A DNA stretch of 64,000 nt from Pseudoduganella lutea (GTDB lineage Bacteria > Pseudomonadota > Gammaproteobacteria > Burkholderiales > Burkholderiaceae_D), in the NCBI RefSeq assembly GCF_004209755.1, contig NZ_CP035913.1, positions 4,526,001 through 4,590,000 of the forward strand, written 5' to 3'. The notes beneath the pieces are model-generated. The model worked only from the letters and a program-made list of their open reading frames with translations, was not told where the DNA came from and searched no databases. Position 1 is the first letter of the stretch; every line of letters starts with the position of its first letter. This document shows positions 39,236-48,199 of this stretch, piece by piece. A program made the position numbers and the translations under genes.

Positions 39236-40216
39236 TCAGGCGGCGGTGTCTTCCTGCCGGGCGGCGACGATCCGGTTGCGGCCCTGGCGCTTGGCCGCGT
39301 ACAGGGCACCGTCGGCGGCGCGGATCAGCGCGGCCGGCGTGGCCGGCTGGCCCGGCAGCAGCGTCGCCACGCCGACGCTGACGGTGACCTGCTTTTCCGG
39401 CCCGGCCGCGTGCTCGTGCGGGATCGCCAGCTTCAGCACGCGCTCGTGCAGCGTGGCGGCCATCTGCAGCGCCTGGCCCGGATCGTTGTCCGGCAGGATC
39501 GCCGCGAATTCCTCGCCACCGTAGCGCGCCAGCATGTCCACCGAGCGTTGCAGCAGCGCCTGCAGCGCGCCCGAGACCGCGATCAGGCACTGGTCGCCCT
39601 GCTGGTGGCCGTAATGGTCGTTGTAGGCCTTGAAATGGTCGATATCGATCATCAGCAGCGATACCATGCCGCCATTGCGCTTGGCGCGGCGCAGTTCGCG
39701 GTCGAGCGCCGCGTCGAACGCGCGGCGGTTGGCCACGCCGGTCAGGCCATCGGAGAAAGTCTGCATGCGCAGCAGCTCGGTCTGTTCGCGCAGCAGCTTT
39801 TCACGGGCAGCGGCCATGCTGACGTCGTTCAGCTGGATCAGGCAATGGGGTTCGGACTGGCCGGCGGGGAAGGCCAGCGGCGTGACGGCGATGCCTTGCT
39901 GCATCCGCTCGCCGCGGGCGATCGCGGCCGGATTCGAATACAGCGGGAAGGGGGCGCGGTTCAGCGTGGGCGACAGCAGCGACGAGAAATTGTTGGCCAG
40001 CGCCTGCGTGACGGCTGCCTCGACACGGCCGCCGCGCAGTTCGGGCATCAGCGCGAACAGGTCCATGCCGAGCGCCTTGTGCGCGGCACAGCCGGAATGG
40101 CGGCTCATCCATTTATTCCACAGCACGATGCGGCGTGCCGCGTCCACGACGATGACGCCGGCGTTGACGGCTTCCAGCACGCTTTCCAGCAATGGCAGGC
40201 GGGACGGCTGCTGCAT
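39236..40216 (-). CDS. Diguanylate cyclase (PAS-GGDEF)
   Basis: 326 residues: N-terminal PAS-like domain (VLEAVNAGVIVVDAARRIVLWN in part), then a GGDEF domain with an intact active site RYGGEEF and an inhibitory I-site RSVD five residues before it. So it should make c-di-GMP with product feedback. No membrane segment; the PAS domain senses something in the cytoplasm. Last gene of the minus-strand operon response regulator-CheC-DGC, convergent with the cheA cluster. Confidence 0.93.
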   Translation of the reverse strand: MQQPSRLPLLESVLEAVNAGVIVVDAARRIVLWNKWMSRHSGCAAHKALGMDLFALMPELRGGRVEAAVTQALANNFSSLLSPTLNRAPFPLYSNPAAIARGERMQQGIAVTPLAFPAGQSEPHCLIQLNDVSMAAAREKLLREQTELLRMQTFSDGLTGVANRRAFDAALDRELRRAKRNGGMVSLLMIDIDHFKAYNDHYGHQQGDQCLIAVSGALQALLQRSVDMLARYGGEEFAAILPDNDPGQALQMAATLHERVLKLAIPHEHAAGPEKQVTVSVGVATLLPGQPATPAALIRAADGALYAAKRQGRNRIVAARQEDTAA

Positions 40217-40218
40217 CC

Positions 40219-40881
40219 TTATTGCGATCCCATCGGCAGCCCCATCGCGCGGTGCAGGTACTGGTCGATCTGGTCCTTCAGGTCGGTGAGGGCGGTGACG
40301 TCGAGGATGAAGGCCACGTAGCCGTGGATCTGGTGCTTCTCGAGGATGAAGTCGATGTGCAGCATCATCACCACGGTATCGGCGCGGGTGCCGGTGGCAT
40401 CGAGGATCTCGTCGCTGGAGCCCACATGGTAGACCGGCAGCGAGCCATGCAGCTCGTGCTCGAAAATATTGGCCAGCGTGCCGACGCAGGCATTGAGGAT
40501 GATGTTGCCGATCTCGCTCATCGCCTCCTGCTCCATGCCGGACAGCTCGGCCAGCGGTATCGCTTCGCCCACCATCAGGCGCACGATTTCCAGGCTTTTA
40601 TCCTCAGGGAACATCAGCAGCGCCTCGGTCGAGAACGCGCCTTCGTAATGCTGGCTGACGCCGCAGATGCGTTCGCCGCTGGTGCTGGCGGTGCCGGCGT
40701 TGTGCCGGTGCGCATCCTCGATCAGCTGGGCCGCCTCGCTGCGGCTGAGAAAGCTGATCGACGGTACCGACATGGTGACTTCCTCGCCGACGATGCCGCT
40801 CATCGCGGCGGCGGCCTGGCCCACGCCGATGTTGAAGATCTCGACCAGCGCGTCGTGTTCCAGTTCGGTCAGCGGAATCAT
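40219..40881 (-). CDS. CheC-family phosphatase-like protein
   Basis: 220 residues of the CheC/CheX/FliY phosphatase family. Two active-site helices are visible: ELEHDALVEIFNIGVGQAA and EQEAMSEIGNIILNACVG, each with the E..N pair, so it is likely an active CheY-phosphate phosphatase with two sites as in CheC. Lies 1 nt after the CheY-like gene, whose product is an obvious candidate substrate, and 2 nt before the diguanylate cyclase gene. It may stand in for CheZ, which is not in the cluster. Confidence 0.85.
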   Translation of the reverse strand: MIPLTELEHDALVEIFNIGVGQAAAAMSGIVGEEVTMSVPSISFLSRSEAAQLIEDAHRHNAGTASTSGERICGVSQHYEGAFSTEALLMFPEDKSLEIVRLMVGEAIPLAELSGMEQEAMSEIGNIILNACVGTLANIFEHELHGSLPVYHVGSSDEILDATGTRADTVVMMLHIDFILEKHQIHGYVAFILDVTALTDLKDQIDQYLHRAMGLPMGSQ

Positions 40882-40882
40882 G

Positions 40883-41302
40883 TCAGCGCACCAGCGCGGT
40901 CAGGCGGGCGATGCGCTCGGGCGTGATCGGCTTTTCCATGAAGGCGACGCCGATTTCGCTGGCGCGGTTGCGGGTGGCATCCTGCACATTGGCCGTGAGC
41001 AGGGATATGTGCGCATCGGGCAGCAACTTGCGCAGTTGCTCGGCGCAGGCCAGTCCACCCATGCCGGGCATGTTCACGTCCATCAGCACCAGCTGGGGTT
41101 GCACTTCCGGCGCCTTGGCCAGCGCTTCCTCGCCGGTACCGGCTTCCACCACGGTCCAGTCGGGATGCAGCGTCACGATGTATTGCCGCGCCACGAGCCG
41201 GGAAACCCGGCTGTCGTCGACGATCAGGACAGTGCGGGGGCCGGTTGGCGTTGCCGGTTCGGCGGGAGACCCGGAGGATGAGTCGGTCGGGGTGGTCGTC
41301 AT
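40883..41302 (-). CDS. CheY-like response regulator with a Pro/Ser-rich leader
   Basis: 139 residues: about 20 disordered Pro/Ser/Thr residues, then a receiver domain with VLIVDDSRVSR, phosphoacceptor in LVLMDVNMPGMGG, and lysine in FMEKPITPE. No output domain. It heads the operon with the CheC-like phosphatase and the diguanylate cyclase, so it may carry phosphate from the nearby CheA, or from another kinase, into c-di-GMP control. Confidence 0.9.
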   Translation of the reverse strand: MTTTPTDSSSGSPAEPATPTGPRTVLIVDDSRVSRLVARQYIVTLHPDWTVVEAGTGEEALAKAPEVQPQLVLMDVNMPGMGGLACAEQLRKLLPDAHISLLTANVQDATRNRASEIGVAFMEKPITPERIARLTALVR

Positions 41303-41409
41303 GTTCTGTTGGGCTGACTTATGGAGATTGGCTATTTTCCCACAAAGGCCGCCCGGTGCGCTGTTAAAATGGCGCCCTTCGAATCCGTAATTCCCCTACC
41401 TTCATCATC

Positions 41410-42093
41410 ATGACTCAAGACGAACTGAAACAGGCCGTGGCGCGCGCCGCCATCGGCTACGTGGTCGACGGCGAAATCATCGGCGTCGGCACCGGCTCGA
41501 CCGCGAACTTCTTCATCGACGAACTGGCCACCATCAAGGACCGCATCAAGGGCACCGTGGCCTCGTCGGAAGCCACGGCCGCGCGCCTGAAGGGCCATGG
41601 CATTCCCGTGTTCGACCTGAACGACGTGGAATCGATCGCCGTCTATATCGATGGCGCCGACGAGATCGACGCTTCCGGCGCGATGATCAAGGGTGGCGGC
41701 GCGGCGCTGACGCGCGAAAAGATCGTGGCCTCCGTGTCGAAATCGTTCGTCTGCATCGCCGATGGTTCCAAGCTCGTTGAAACGCTGGGCAAGTTCGCCC
41801 TGCCGGTCGAGGTGATCCCGATGGCGCGCAATGCCGTGTTCCGCCAGCTGGCGGCCCTGGGCGGCCAGCCGAAAGTGCGTGTCAAGCCGGGGTCGGATGA
41901 GCCGTTCGTCACCGACAACGGCGGCCACCTGATCGACGTAGCCGGCCTGTCGATCACCGACCCGGTCGCGCTGGAAAACACCATCAACGGCATGGTCGGC
42001 GTGATCGCCGTGGGCCTGTTCGCCGCCCGTGGGGCCAATGTGTGCCTGCTGGGTACGGCAGAGGGCGTCAAGTCGTTGCGCTGGCAAGGCTAA
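41410..42093 (+). CDS. rpiA: Ribose-5-phosphate isomerase A
   Basis: 227 residues. Interconverts ribose-5-phosphate and ribulose-5-phosphate. Signature segments: [32 protein letters not shown], and [12 protein letters not shown] near the end. ATG at 41410. Followed by palindromic repeat material between it and the convergent yggX. Confidence 0.97.
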   Translation: MTQDELKQAVARAAIGYVVDGEIIGVGTGSTANFFIDELATIKDRIKGTVASSEATAARLKGHGIPVFDLNDVESIAVYIDGADEIDASGAMIKGGGAALTREKIVASVSKSFVCIADGSKLVETLGKFALPVEVIPMARNAVFRQLAALGGQPKVRVKPGSDEPFVTDNGGHLIDVAGLSITDPVALENTINGMVGVIAVGLFAARGANVCLLGTAEGVKSLRWQG

Positions 42094-42173
42094 GTCCATG
42101 AAAACCGGTGACGGGCTCCGATAGGAGTCTGTCCCCGGTAAGTGACGGCTTCAGCGCTTGCTGTTGACGTGAT

Positions 42174-42240
42174 GAGGGGACTGACCCCGGTTTTTTGGCA
42201 GCGTAGCGATACGCCAGAAAAAACCGGGGTCAGTCCCCTC
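42174..42240. repeat. Intergenic palindrome between rpiA and yggX
   Basis: GAGGGGACTGACCCCGG (from 42174) through TTTTTTGGC (to 42199) pairs with 42213-42240, with a 2-nt bulge, around a 13-nt loop. The arm is a variant of the GGGGTCAGACCCC family. Partial copies (GTGACGGGCTCC, GGGGACAGACCCC) lie at about 42105 and 42279, so the whole 213-nt gap is built from this material. Confidence 0.85.
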
Positions 42241-42306
42241 GTTCAATGCCAGCGACCAGGCTCCAAGCCGACGACTGGCGGGGACAGACCCCTTGAAACC
42301 CTGGGC

Positions 42307-42579
42307 TTAAGCCGGTGGCGGCACGTAACCCTGCGCTTCATCGGCGCCTTCGCCGAAGAAGTGTTTTTCCATCTGCGCGGCCAGGTACTTGCGGGCGCGC
42401 ACGTCGGCCAGGTTCAGGCGGTTTTCGTTGACCAGCATGGTCTGGTGCTTCAGCCAGGCCGCCCAGGCCTCTTTCGACACGGATTCATAGATTTTCTTGC
42501 CCAGTTCGCCGGGATACGGCGGGAAGTCGAGGCCTTCGGCTTCCTTGTTCAGTTTGATGCATTGGACGGTACGGGCCAT
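42307..42579 (-). CDS. yggX: Oxidative damage protection / Fe(II)-trafficking protein YggX
   Basis: 90 residues starting [21 protein letters not shown] (quoted to 20 residues: [20 protein letters not shown]), with the family's [18 protein letters not shown] and [11 protein letters not shown]. YggX proteins protect iron-sulfur clusters and help in repair after oxidation. ATG at 42579. The downstream gap to rpiA is filled by repeats. Confidence 0.95.
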   Translation of the reverse strand: MARTVQCIKLNKEAEGLDFPPYPGELGKKIYESVSKEAWAAWLKHQTMLVNENRLNLADVRARKYLAAQMEKHFFGEGADEAQGYVPPPA

Positions 42580-42635
42580 CGCGGGTGCTCCTCAGTGTTC
42601 GGAAACGTGCATTGTAAATTATCCGGCGAAAACGC

Positions 42636-43946
42636 TTACAGTGTCTTCACCAGCACCTGCGACTTGCGCTGGTAGTTGTACATGCGCTGGCGGTCTTTCG
42701 GCAGCGCGTCCACGGTGGCGGGCACGAAGCCGCGCTTGATGAACCAGTGCGCCGTGCGCGTGGTCAGCACGAACAGTTTCGTGACGCCGGACGCGCGCGC
42801 GCGGTTTTCCATGTGTTTCAGGATACGTTCGCCGTCGCCCTGCGCCTGCACTTCGGGGTTGACGGTCAGGCATGCCATTTCGGCCATTTTCTCTTCGGGG
42901 AACGGATACAGCGCGGCGCAGCCGAAGATCACGCCATCGTGTTCGATGACGGAAAAATAATTGATTTCCCGTTCGATCAGCTCGCGGCCGCGCTTGACGA
43001 GCGTGCCATCCGCTTCCAGTGGTTCGATGAGCTTGATAATCCCGCCAACGTCCTCAATTGTGGCGGGTCGCAGGCTTTCCAGGTTTTCGTGGCTGATCAT
43101 CGTGCCCACGCCATCGTGCGTGAACAGTTCGAGCATGGCCGAACCGTCCATCGCGAACGGCACGATGTGCGAGCGCTCGACGCCGCTGTTGCAGGCCTTG
43201 ACGCAGTGGCGCAGGTAGAACGCGCTTTCCGGCGACAGGAAATTCGCCTGCAACACGGCTTCGGCCATGTGCGACGACAGTTCACGGATTTCGGTGCCGG
43301 CCAGGTCGCGCAGCATCTCGGTCTCGGTGATGAAGATCAGCTTGTCGGCATGCAGCGCCACCGCGGCGGACACGGCCACGTCTTCCATCGTCAGGTTGAA
43401 GGCTTCGCCGGTGGGCGAGAAACCCAGCGGCGACAGCAGGATCACGCCGCCGGCGGCGAGGATCGAGTGGATCGTCTCGGCATCGACCTTGCGGGTCACG
43501 CCGGTCAGTTCCAGGTCGACGCCGTCGATGACGCCCAGCGGGCGTGCCGTGACGAAGTTGCCGGAAATGACACGGATCGCCGCGTTCGACATCGGCGTGT
43601 TCGGCAAGCCCTGGCTGAACGCTGCCTCGATGTCGAGGCGCAGTTCGCCGGCGGCTTCCTTCGCGCATTCCATCGCGGCGGTATCGGTGACGCGGATACC
43701 GTTGTGGAAGCGGCCTTCGACGTTACGCAGCGCCAGCTGTTCGGCGACCTGCGGGCGCGAGCCGTACACGACGACGACCTTGATGCCGAGGGCGTGCAGC
43801 AGCGACAGGTCGTGCGCCAGGACCGGCAGGGCGCCGGCGGCCACCAGTTCACCGGGGAAGGCCACCACGAAAGTCTTGCCGCGGAAGGCGTGGATATAAG
43901 GCGCGACGGAACGCAGCCACTGGACGAATTCGACGGGGTTTTCCAT
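42636..43946 (-). CDS. argA: N-acetylglutamate synthase
   Basis: 436 residues. Acetylates glutamate, the first step of arginine synthesis. N-terminal amino-acid-kinase-like domain (FVVAFPGELVAAG, YGSRPQVAEQLALR) and C-terminal GNAT domain (CLTVNPEVQAQGDGERIL, LFVLTTRTAHWFIKRGF). Start at the ATG at 43946 (MENPVEF), which fits family length; it has no visible ribosome site, and a TATAAT lies only 7-12 nt upstream, so the mRNA may be leaderless. Divergent from hrpA with only 65 nt between. Confidence 0.94.
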   Translation of the reverse strand: MENPVEFVQWLRSVAPYIHAFRGKTFVVAFPGELVAAGALPVLAHDLSLLHALGIKVVVVYGSRPQVAEQLALRNVEGRFHNGIRVTDTAAMECAKEAAGELRLDIEAAFSQGLPNTPMSNAAIRVISGNFVTARPLGVIDGVDLELTGVTRKVDAETIHSILAAGGVILLSPLGFSPTGEAFNLTMEDVAVSAAVALHADKLIFITETEMLRDLAGTEIRELSSHMAEAVLQANFLSPESAFYLRHCVKACNSGVERSHIVPFAMDGSAMLELFTHDGVGTMISHENLESLRPATIEDVGGIIKLIEPLEADGTLVKRGRELIEREINYFSVIEHDGVIFGCAALYPFPEEKMAEMACLTVNPEVQAQGDGERILKHMENRARASGVTKLFVLTTRTAHWFIKRGFVPATVDALPKDRQRMYNYQRKSQVLVKTL

Positions 43947-43953
43947 GCGCCGC

Positions 43954-43959
43954 ATTATA
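43954..43959 (-). promoter_or_regulatory. TATAAT -10 element close to the argA start
   Basis: A consensus TATAAT on the minus strand would place transcription start at about 43946-43948, on or beside the argA ATG. No good -35 (only ACGACG-like) and no Shine-Dalgarno motif were found. Confidence 0.5.
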
Positions 43960-44011
43960 ATTCGCTGCGCGGCATTCGTCGTAAAACTCGCAGCAAAACC
44001 TTGTAAAAACA

Positions 44012-47000
44012 ATGTCTGAAGCCATCAAGCAGTCCCCTTCCTCTTCTTCCCCGCAACCGAACGAAGCGCGCGCCCCGCGCCGCGATGACGGCCGCCGTGG
44101 CGGTGCGCCACGGGAAAAAGCAACGCCGGAGCAGGGTGCCGCGAACGAAAAGCGCGCGCCGAGGCAGGGGGGCGCGCGCGAAAAACCCACGCCCGAGCAG
44201 GTCGCTGCGCGCGAGGCCGAGCGCCTGTTCCGCAATCCGCTCCCGCCGATCACGTTTCCGGAAGACCTGCCGGTCTCGGGCCGGCGGCGCGAGATCGCCG
44301 AGGCGCTGTCGAAGCACCAGGTCGTCATCGTGTCGGGCGAAACCGGTTCCGGCAAGACCACGCAGCTGCCGAAGATCTGCCTGGAACTGGGCCGCGGGCA
44401 GAAGGGGCTGATCGGCCACACGCAGCCGCGGCGGATCGCCGCCTCGTCGACGGCCAAGCGCATCGCCCAGGAACTGGGCACGCCGCTGGGCGAGCACGTG
44501 GGCTACAAGGTGCGCTTCAACGACACGCTGCACAAGGGCGCCTCCGTGAAGCTGATGACGGACGGTATCCTGCTGGCCGAAACGCAGACCGACCCGCTGC
44601 TCAAGGGCTACGACACGATCATCATCGACGAGGCCCACGAACGCAGCCTGAACATCGACTTCCTGCTCGGTTACCTGAAGCAGCTGCTGCCGCGCCGGCC
44701 GGACCTGAAAGTGATCATCACGTCCGCGACGATCGATGCGGAACGCTTCGCCCGGCACTTCAGCCAGGAGGGCAAGCCGCGCGTGCCGGTGATCGAGGTA
44801 TCGGGGCGACTGTATGCGGTGGAAGTGCGCTACCGTCCCGTGGAGCGCGATCCGGTCACGCTGCCGGAAGGGGTGAACGCCGCGAAGCCGCAACTGCGCA
44901 CGGCGGCCGCCGCCCGCGACAAGCGCGACCTGATGGATGCCATCGTCGACGGTGTCGATGAAGTGTGCCGCATCGGCCCGGGCGACGTGCTCGTGTTCCT
45001 GCCGGGCGAACGCGAAATCCGCGACGCCGCCGAGGCGCTGCGCAAGCACCACCCGCCGCACGTGGAAATCCTGCCGCTGTTCGCCCGCCTGTCGGTGGAA
45101 GAGCAGGACCGCGTGTTCCGCACCACGAACCAGCGGCGCATCGTCCTCGCCACCAACGTGGCGGAAACGTCGCTGACGGTGCCGGGCATCCGTTACGTGG
45201 TCGATGCGGGCACGGCGCGCGTAAAGCGCTACAGCTACCGCAACAAGGTCGAGCAGCTGCAGGTCGAGCCGGTGGCGCAGTCGGCGGCGAACCAGCGCGC
45301 TGGCCGTTGCGGCCGCGTGGCCGACGGCGTGTGCATCCGCCTGTACGAGGAAGAGGATTTCAACAAGCGGCCGAAATTCACCGATCCGGAAATCCTGCGC
45401 TCGTCGCTCGCTTCCGTCATCCTGCGCATGAAGTCGCTGCACCTGACGGATGTGGAGACGTTCCCGTTCATCGAGCCGCCGCTGGCGCGCGCGATCGCCG
45501 ACGGCTACCAGCTGCTGCAGGAGCTGGGCGCCGTCGACGACGACAACAAGCTGACGAACCTGGGCCGCAAGCTGGCCAAGCTGCCGCTCGACCCGCGCGT
45601 GGGCCGCATGATCCTGGCCGCGCAGGAGTTCACGTGCCTGACCGAGGTGCTGATCGTGGCCGCCGCGCTGTCGGTGCAGGACCCGCGCGACCGCCCCATC
45701 GAGCACCAGCAGGCGGCCGACCAGGCGCACCAGAAGTTCGCCGATGAAAAGTCCGAATTCCTCTCGTACGTCAAGATCTGGCGCTGGTTCGAGGATGCCA
45801 TCGAGCACAAGAAGACCAACCGGCAATTGCAGGACAACTGCCGCGCCAACTTCCTGTCGCAGGTGCGCCTGCGCGAGTGGCGCGACGTGCATTCGCAACT
45901 GCTCACGCTCGTGAAGGAGCAGGGCTGGCGCATGAATGAATCGCCGGCCACGTACGAGCAGCTGCACATGGCACTGCTCACTGGCCTCTTGGGCAACGTG
46001 GGCTTCAAGATGGAAGACGACCCCGGCTACCTGGGCGCGCGCGGCATCAAGTTCAACATCTGGCCCGGCTCGTCGCTGGGCAAGAAGGCGGGCAAGTGGG
46101 TGATGGCGGCCGAACTGGTGGAGACCACGCGGCTGTATGCGCGCACGATCGCGAAGATCGAGCCGGAATGGGTGGAAAAGATCGGCGCCCACCTGCTGAG
46201 GAAATCGTGGGGCGAGCCGCGCTGGGAAAAGCGCCCGGCGCAGGTGACGGCGGCCGAGAAGGCCACGCTGTACGGCCTGACGATCTACAGCCAGCGCCGC
46301 ATCAACTACGCGTTGTACAACCCGGCCGAGGCACGCGAGATCTTCATCCGCGATGCGCTGGTGGCCGGCGACTACGATACGCGCGCGCCGTTCTTCGCGC
46401 ACAACCACCGCCTGGTGAAGGAGATCGAAAACCTCGAACACAAGTCGCGCCGGCAGGACGTGCTGGTGGACGAACAACTGATCGAAGCGTTCTACGACAA
46501 GCTGATCCCGCACGACGTGGTCAATGGCGCCGGCTTCGAGACCTGGTACAAGAAGGCCGCGCAGGCGGAGCCGAAGATCCTGTACCTCGTCAAGGAAGAC
46601 CTGATGCGCCATGAGGCGGCGGGCGTGACGACGGAGCTGTTCCCGAAGAAGTTGCTGGCCGCCGGCGTGGAAATGGCACTCACGTACCACTTCGAGCCGG
46701 GCACGGTGCGCGATGGCGTCACGCTGCACGTGCCGCTGTATGCGCTGAACCAGCTCTCGCGCGAGCGCTGCGAGTGGCTGGTGCCGGGCATGCTGAAGGA
46801 GAAGGTGCACCTGCTGCTGAAATCGCTGCCGCAAAAGCTGCGGCGGCACATGGTGCCGCTGCCCGAGTACGCGCAAAAGTTCTGCGAGCGCGTGGCCGAC
46901 AAGTTCGGCCGCGGCGACCTGATTGACGCGATCATCGCCGACATCCGCGAGCAGATCACGATCACGGTGCTGACCGGCGACTTCAAGCCGGAACAACTGC

Positions 47001-48154
47001 CGGCGCACCACTTCATGAACTTCAAGGTGATCGACGAGCATGGCCGCCAGCTGGACATGGGCCGCAACCTCGCCACCTTGCAGGCGGAGTATGGCGCGCA
47101 GGCGCGGCAGAGCTTCCAGAAGATGGCGGAGAATGCGCCGCCCGCATCGGCCGCTTCGCTGGCGCAGCTGGGCGGCGCCAGGCCTGACAAAGGCGCGGAC
47201 CGGGGCGCAAAGCACGGTGGTATCGCTGGGGAAGTCAAGGCGGGTGGCATGCCGGGGGCGGCCCTGCCGGCGCCTGCGGCTGCTGCGCCGGCACCGGCCG
47301 GAGCGCACACGAACATCACGTCATGGTCGTTCGGCGAACTGCCGGAGCTGCTGGAGATCGTGCAGGGCAAGCTGACCCTGATCGGCTTCCCGGCGCTGGT
47401 GGACAAGGGCGCGCACTGCGACCTGGAAGTGTTCGACGATCCGAACGTGGCGGCGCGCACGCACCGCATCGGCCTGCGCCGGCTGTTCGCGCTGCAGATG
47501 AAGGACCAGATCAAGTTCGTGGAGAAAAGCATCCCGAACCTGCAGCAGATGGGCATGCAGTTCATGAGCATGGGCACGCAGGAGGAACTGCGCGACCAGA
47601 TCATTGCCAAGGCGATCGACATCGCCTGCCTGCAGGATCCGCTGCCGACGGATGCGGCCACGTTCAACAAGCGCAAGGACGAAGGCAAGTCGCGCCTGGT
47701 GTTGCTGGTGAACGAGATCGCGCGGCTGGTCTCGCAGGTGCTGACGGAATTCCACGGCTTGCCGAAGCGGCTGCAGGGCATCAACCAGCAGGCCGCCGCC
47801 GACATGCAGGAGCAGTTGAAAGGGCTGGTGCACAAGCGCTTCCTGCTCGATACCGAGTTCACCCAGCTGGCGCATTTCCCCCGCTACCTGAAGGCGATGA
47901 ACGTGCGGCTGGAAAAGCTGCGCGCCGATCCCGCGCGCGACGCCAAGGCGATGGCCGACTGGCACCAGGCCGCGCAGCCTTACCTGCGCGTGGTGCGCGA
48001 CAAGTCGGCCGGCAAGAATACCGATCCGAAGCTGGTGGAGTATCGCTGGCTGCTGGAGGAATTGCGGGTGTCGCTGTTCGCGCAGGAGCTGCGCACGCCG
48101 GCGCCGGTGTCGGTCAAGCGGCTCTTCAAGGTATGGGAGTCCATGCAGAGGTAA
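44012..48154 (+). CDS. hrpA: ATP-dependent RNA helicase HrpA (DEAH box)
   Basis: 1380 residues. Helicase of the DEAH/RHA group acting on RNA and stalled ribosomes in E. coli. P-loop GETGSGKTTQ near residue 109, DEAHERS, SATIDAERF, and motif VI QRAGRCGR are present, followed by the HA2/OB domains and the long DUF3418-type C-terminus. A charged 60-residue leader rich in Ala/Pro/Arg precedes the core, and an Ala/Gly/Pro linker (about 1060-1100) interrupts the C-terminal part. Ends just ahead of a bidirectional terminator. Confidence 0.96.
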   Translation: MSEAIKQSPSSSSPQPNEARAPRRDDGRRGGAPREKATPEQGAANEKRAPRQGGAREKPTPEQVAAREAERLFRNPLPPITFPEDLPVSGRRREIAEALSKHQVVIVSGETGSGKTTQLPKICLELGRGQKGLIGHTQPRRIAASSTAKRIAQELGTPLGEHVGYKVRFNDTLHKGASVKLMTDGILLAETQTDPLLKGYDTIIIDEAHERSLNIDFLLGYLKQLLPRRPDLKVIITSATIDAERFARHFSQEGKPRVPVIEVSGRLYAVEVRYRPVERDPVTLPEGVNAAKPQLRTAAAARDKRDLMDAIVDGVDEVCRIGPGDVLVFLPGEREIRDAAEALRKHHPPHVEILPLFARLSVEEQDRVFRTTNQRRIVLATNVAETSLTVPGIRYVVDAGTARVKRYSYRNKVEQLQVEPVAQSAANQRAGRCGRVADGVCIRLYEEEDFNKRPKFTDPEILRSSLASVILRMKSLHLTDVETFPFIEPPLARAIADGYQLLQELGAVDDDNKLTNLGRKLAKLPLDPRVGRMILAAQEFTCLTEVLIVAAALSVQDPRDRPIEHQQAADQAHQKFADEKSEFLSYVKIWRWFEDAIEHKKTNRQLQDNCRANFLSQVRLREWRDVHSQLLTLVKEQGWRMNESPATYEQLHMALLTGLLGNVGFKMEDDPGYLGARGIKFNIWPGSSLGKKAGKWVMAAELVETTRLYARTIAKIEPEWVEKIGAHLLRKSWGEPRWEKRPAQVTAAEKATLYGLTIYSQRRINYALYNPAEAREIFIRDALVAGDYDTRAPFFAHNHRLVKEIENLEHKSRRQDVLVDEQLIEAFYDKLIPHDVVNGAGFETWYKKAAQAEPKILYLVKEDLMRHEAAGVTTELFPKKLLAAGVEMALTYHFEPGTVRDGVTLHVPLYALNQLSRERCEWLVPGMLKEKVHLLLKSLPQKLRRHMVPLPEYAQKFCERVADKFGRGDLIDAIIADIREQITITVLTGDFKPEQLPAHHFMNFKVIDEHGRQLDMGRNLATLQAEYGAQARQSFQKMAENAPPASAASLAQLGGARPDKGADRGAKHGGIAGEVKAGGMPGAALPAPAAAAPAPAGAHTNITSWSFGELPELLEIVQGKLTLIGFPALVDKGAHCDLEVFDDPNVAARTHRIGLRRLFALQMKDQIKFVEKSIPNLQQMGMQFMSMGTQEELRDQIIAKAIDIACLQDPLPTDAATFNKRKDEGKSRLVLLVNEIARLVSQVLTEFHGLPKRLQGINQQAAADMQEQLKGLVHKRFLLDTEFTQLAHFPRYLKAMNVRLEKLRADPARDAKAMADWHQAAQPYLRVVRDKSAGKNTDPKLVEYRWLLEELRVSLFAQELRTPAPVSVKRLFKVWESMQR

Positions 48155-48157
48155 AAG

Positions 48158-48187
48158 AAAAAAGCCCCGCGAAGCGGGGCTTTTTTT
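48158..48187. terminator. Bidirectional Rho-independent terminator between hrpA and the PRC gene
   Basis: AAAAAAGCCCCGC, a GAA loop, GCGGGGCTTTTTTT. A-run and T-run on either side of the stem let it work for both convergent genes. Confidence 0.95.
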
Positions 48188-48199
48188 ACGCCAGGACGA

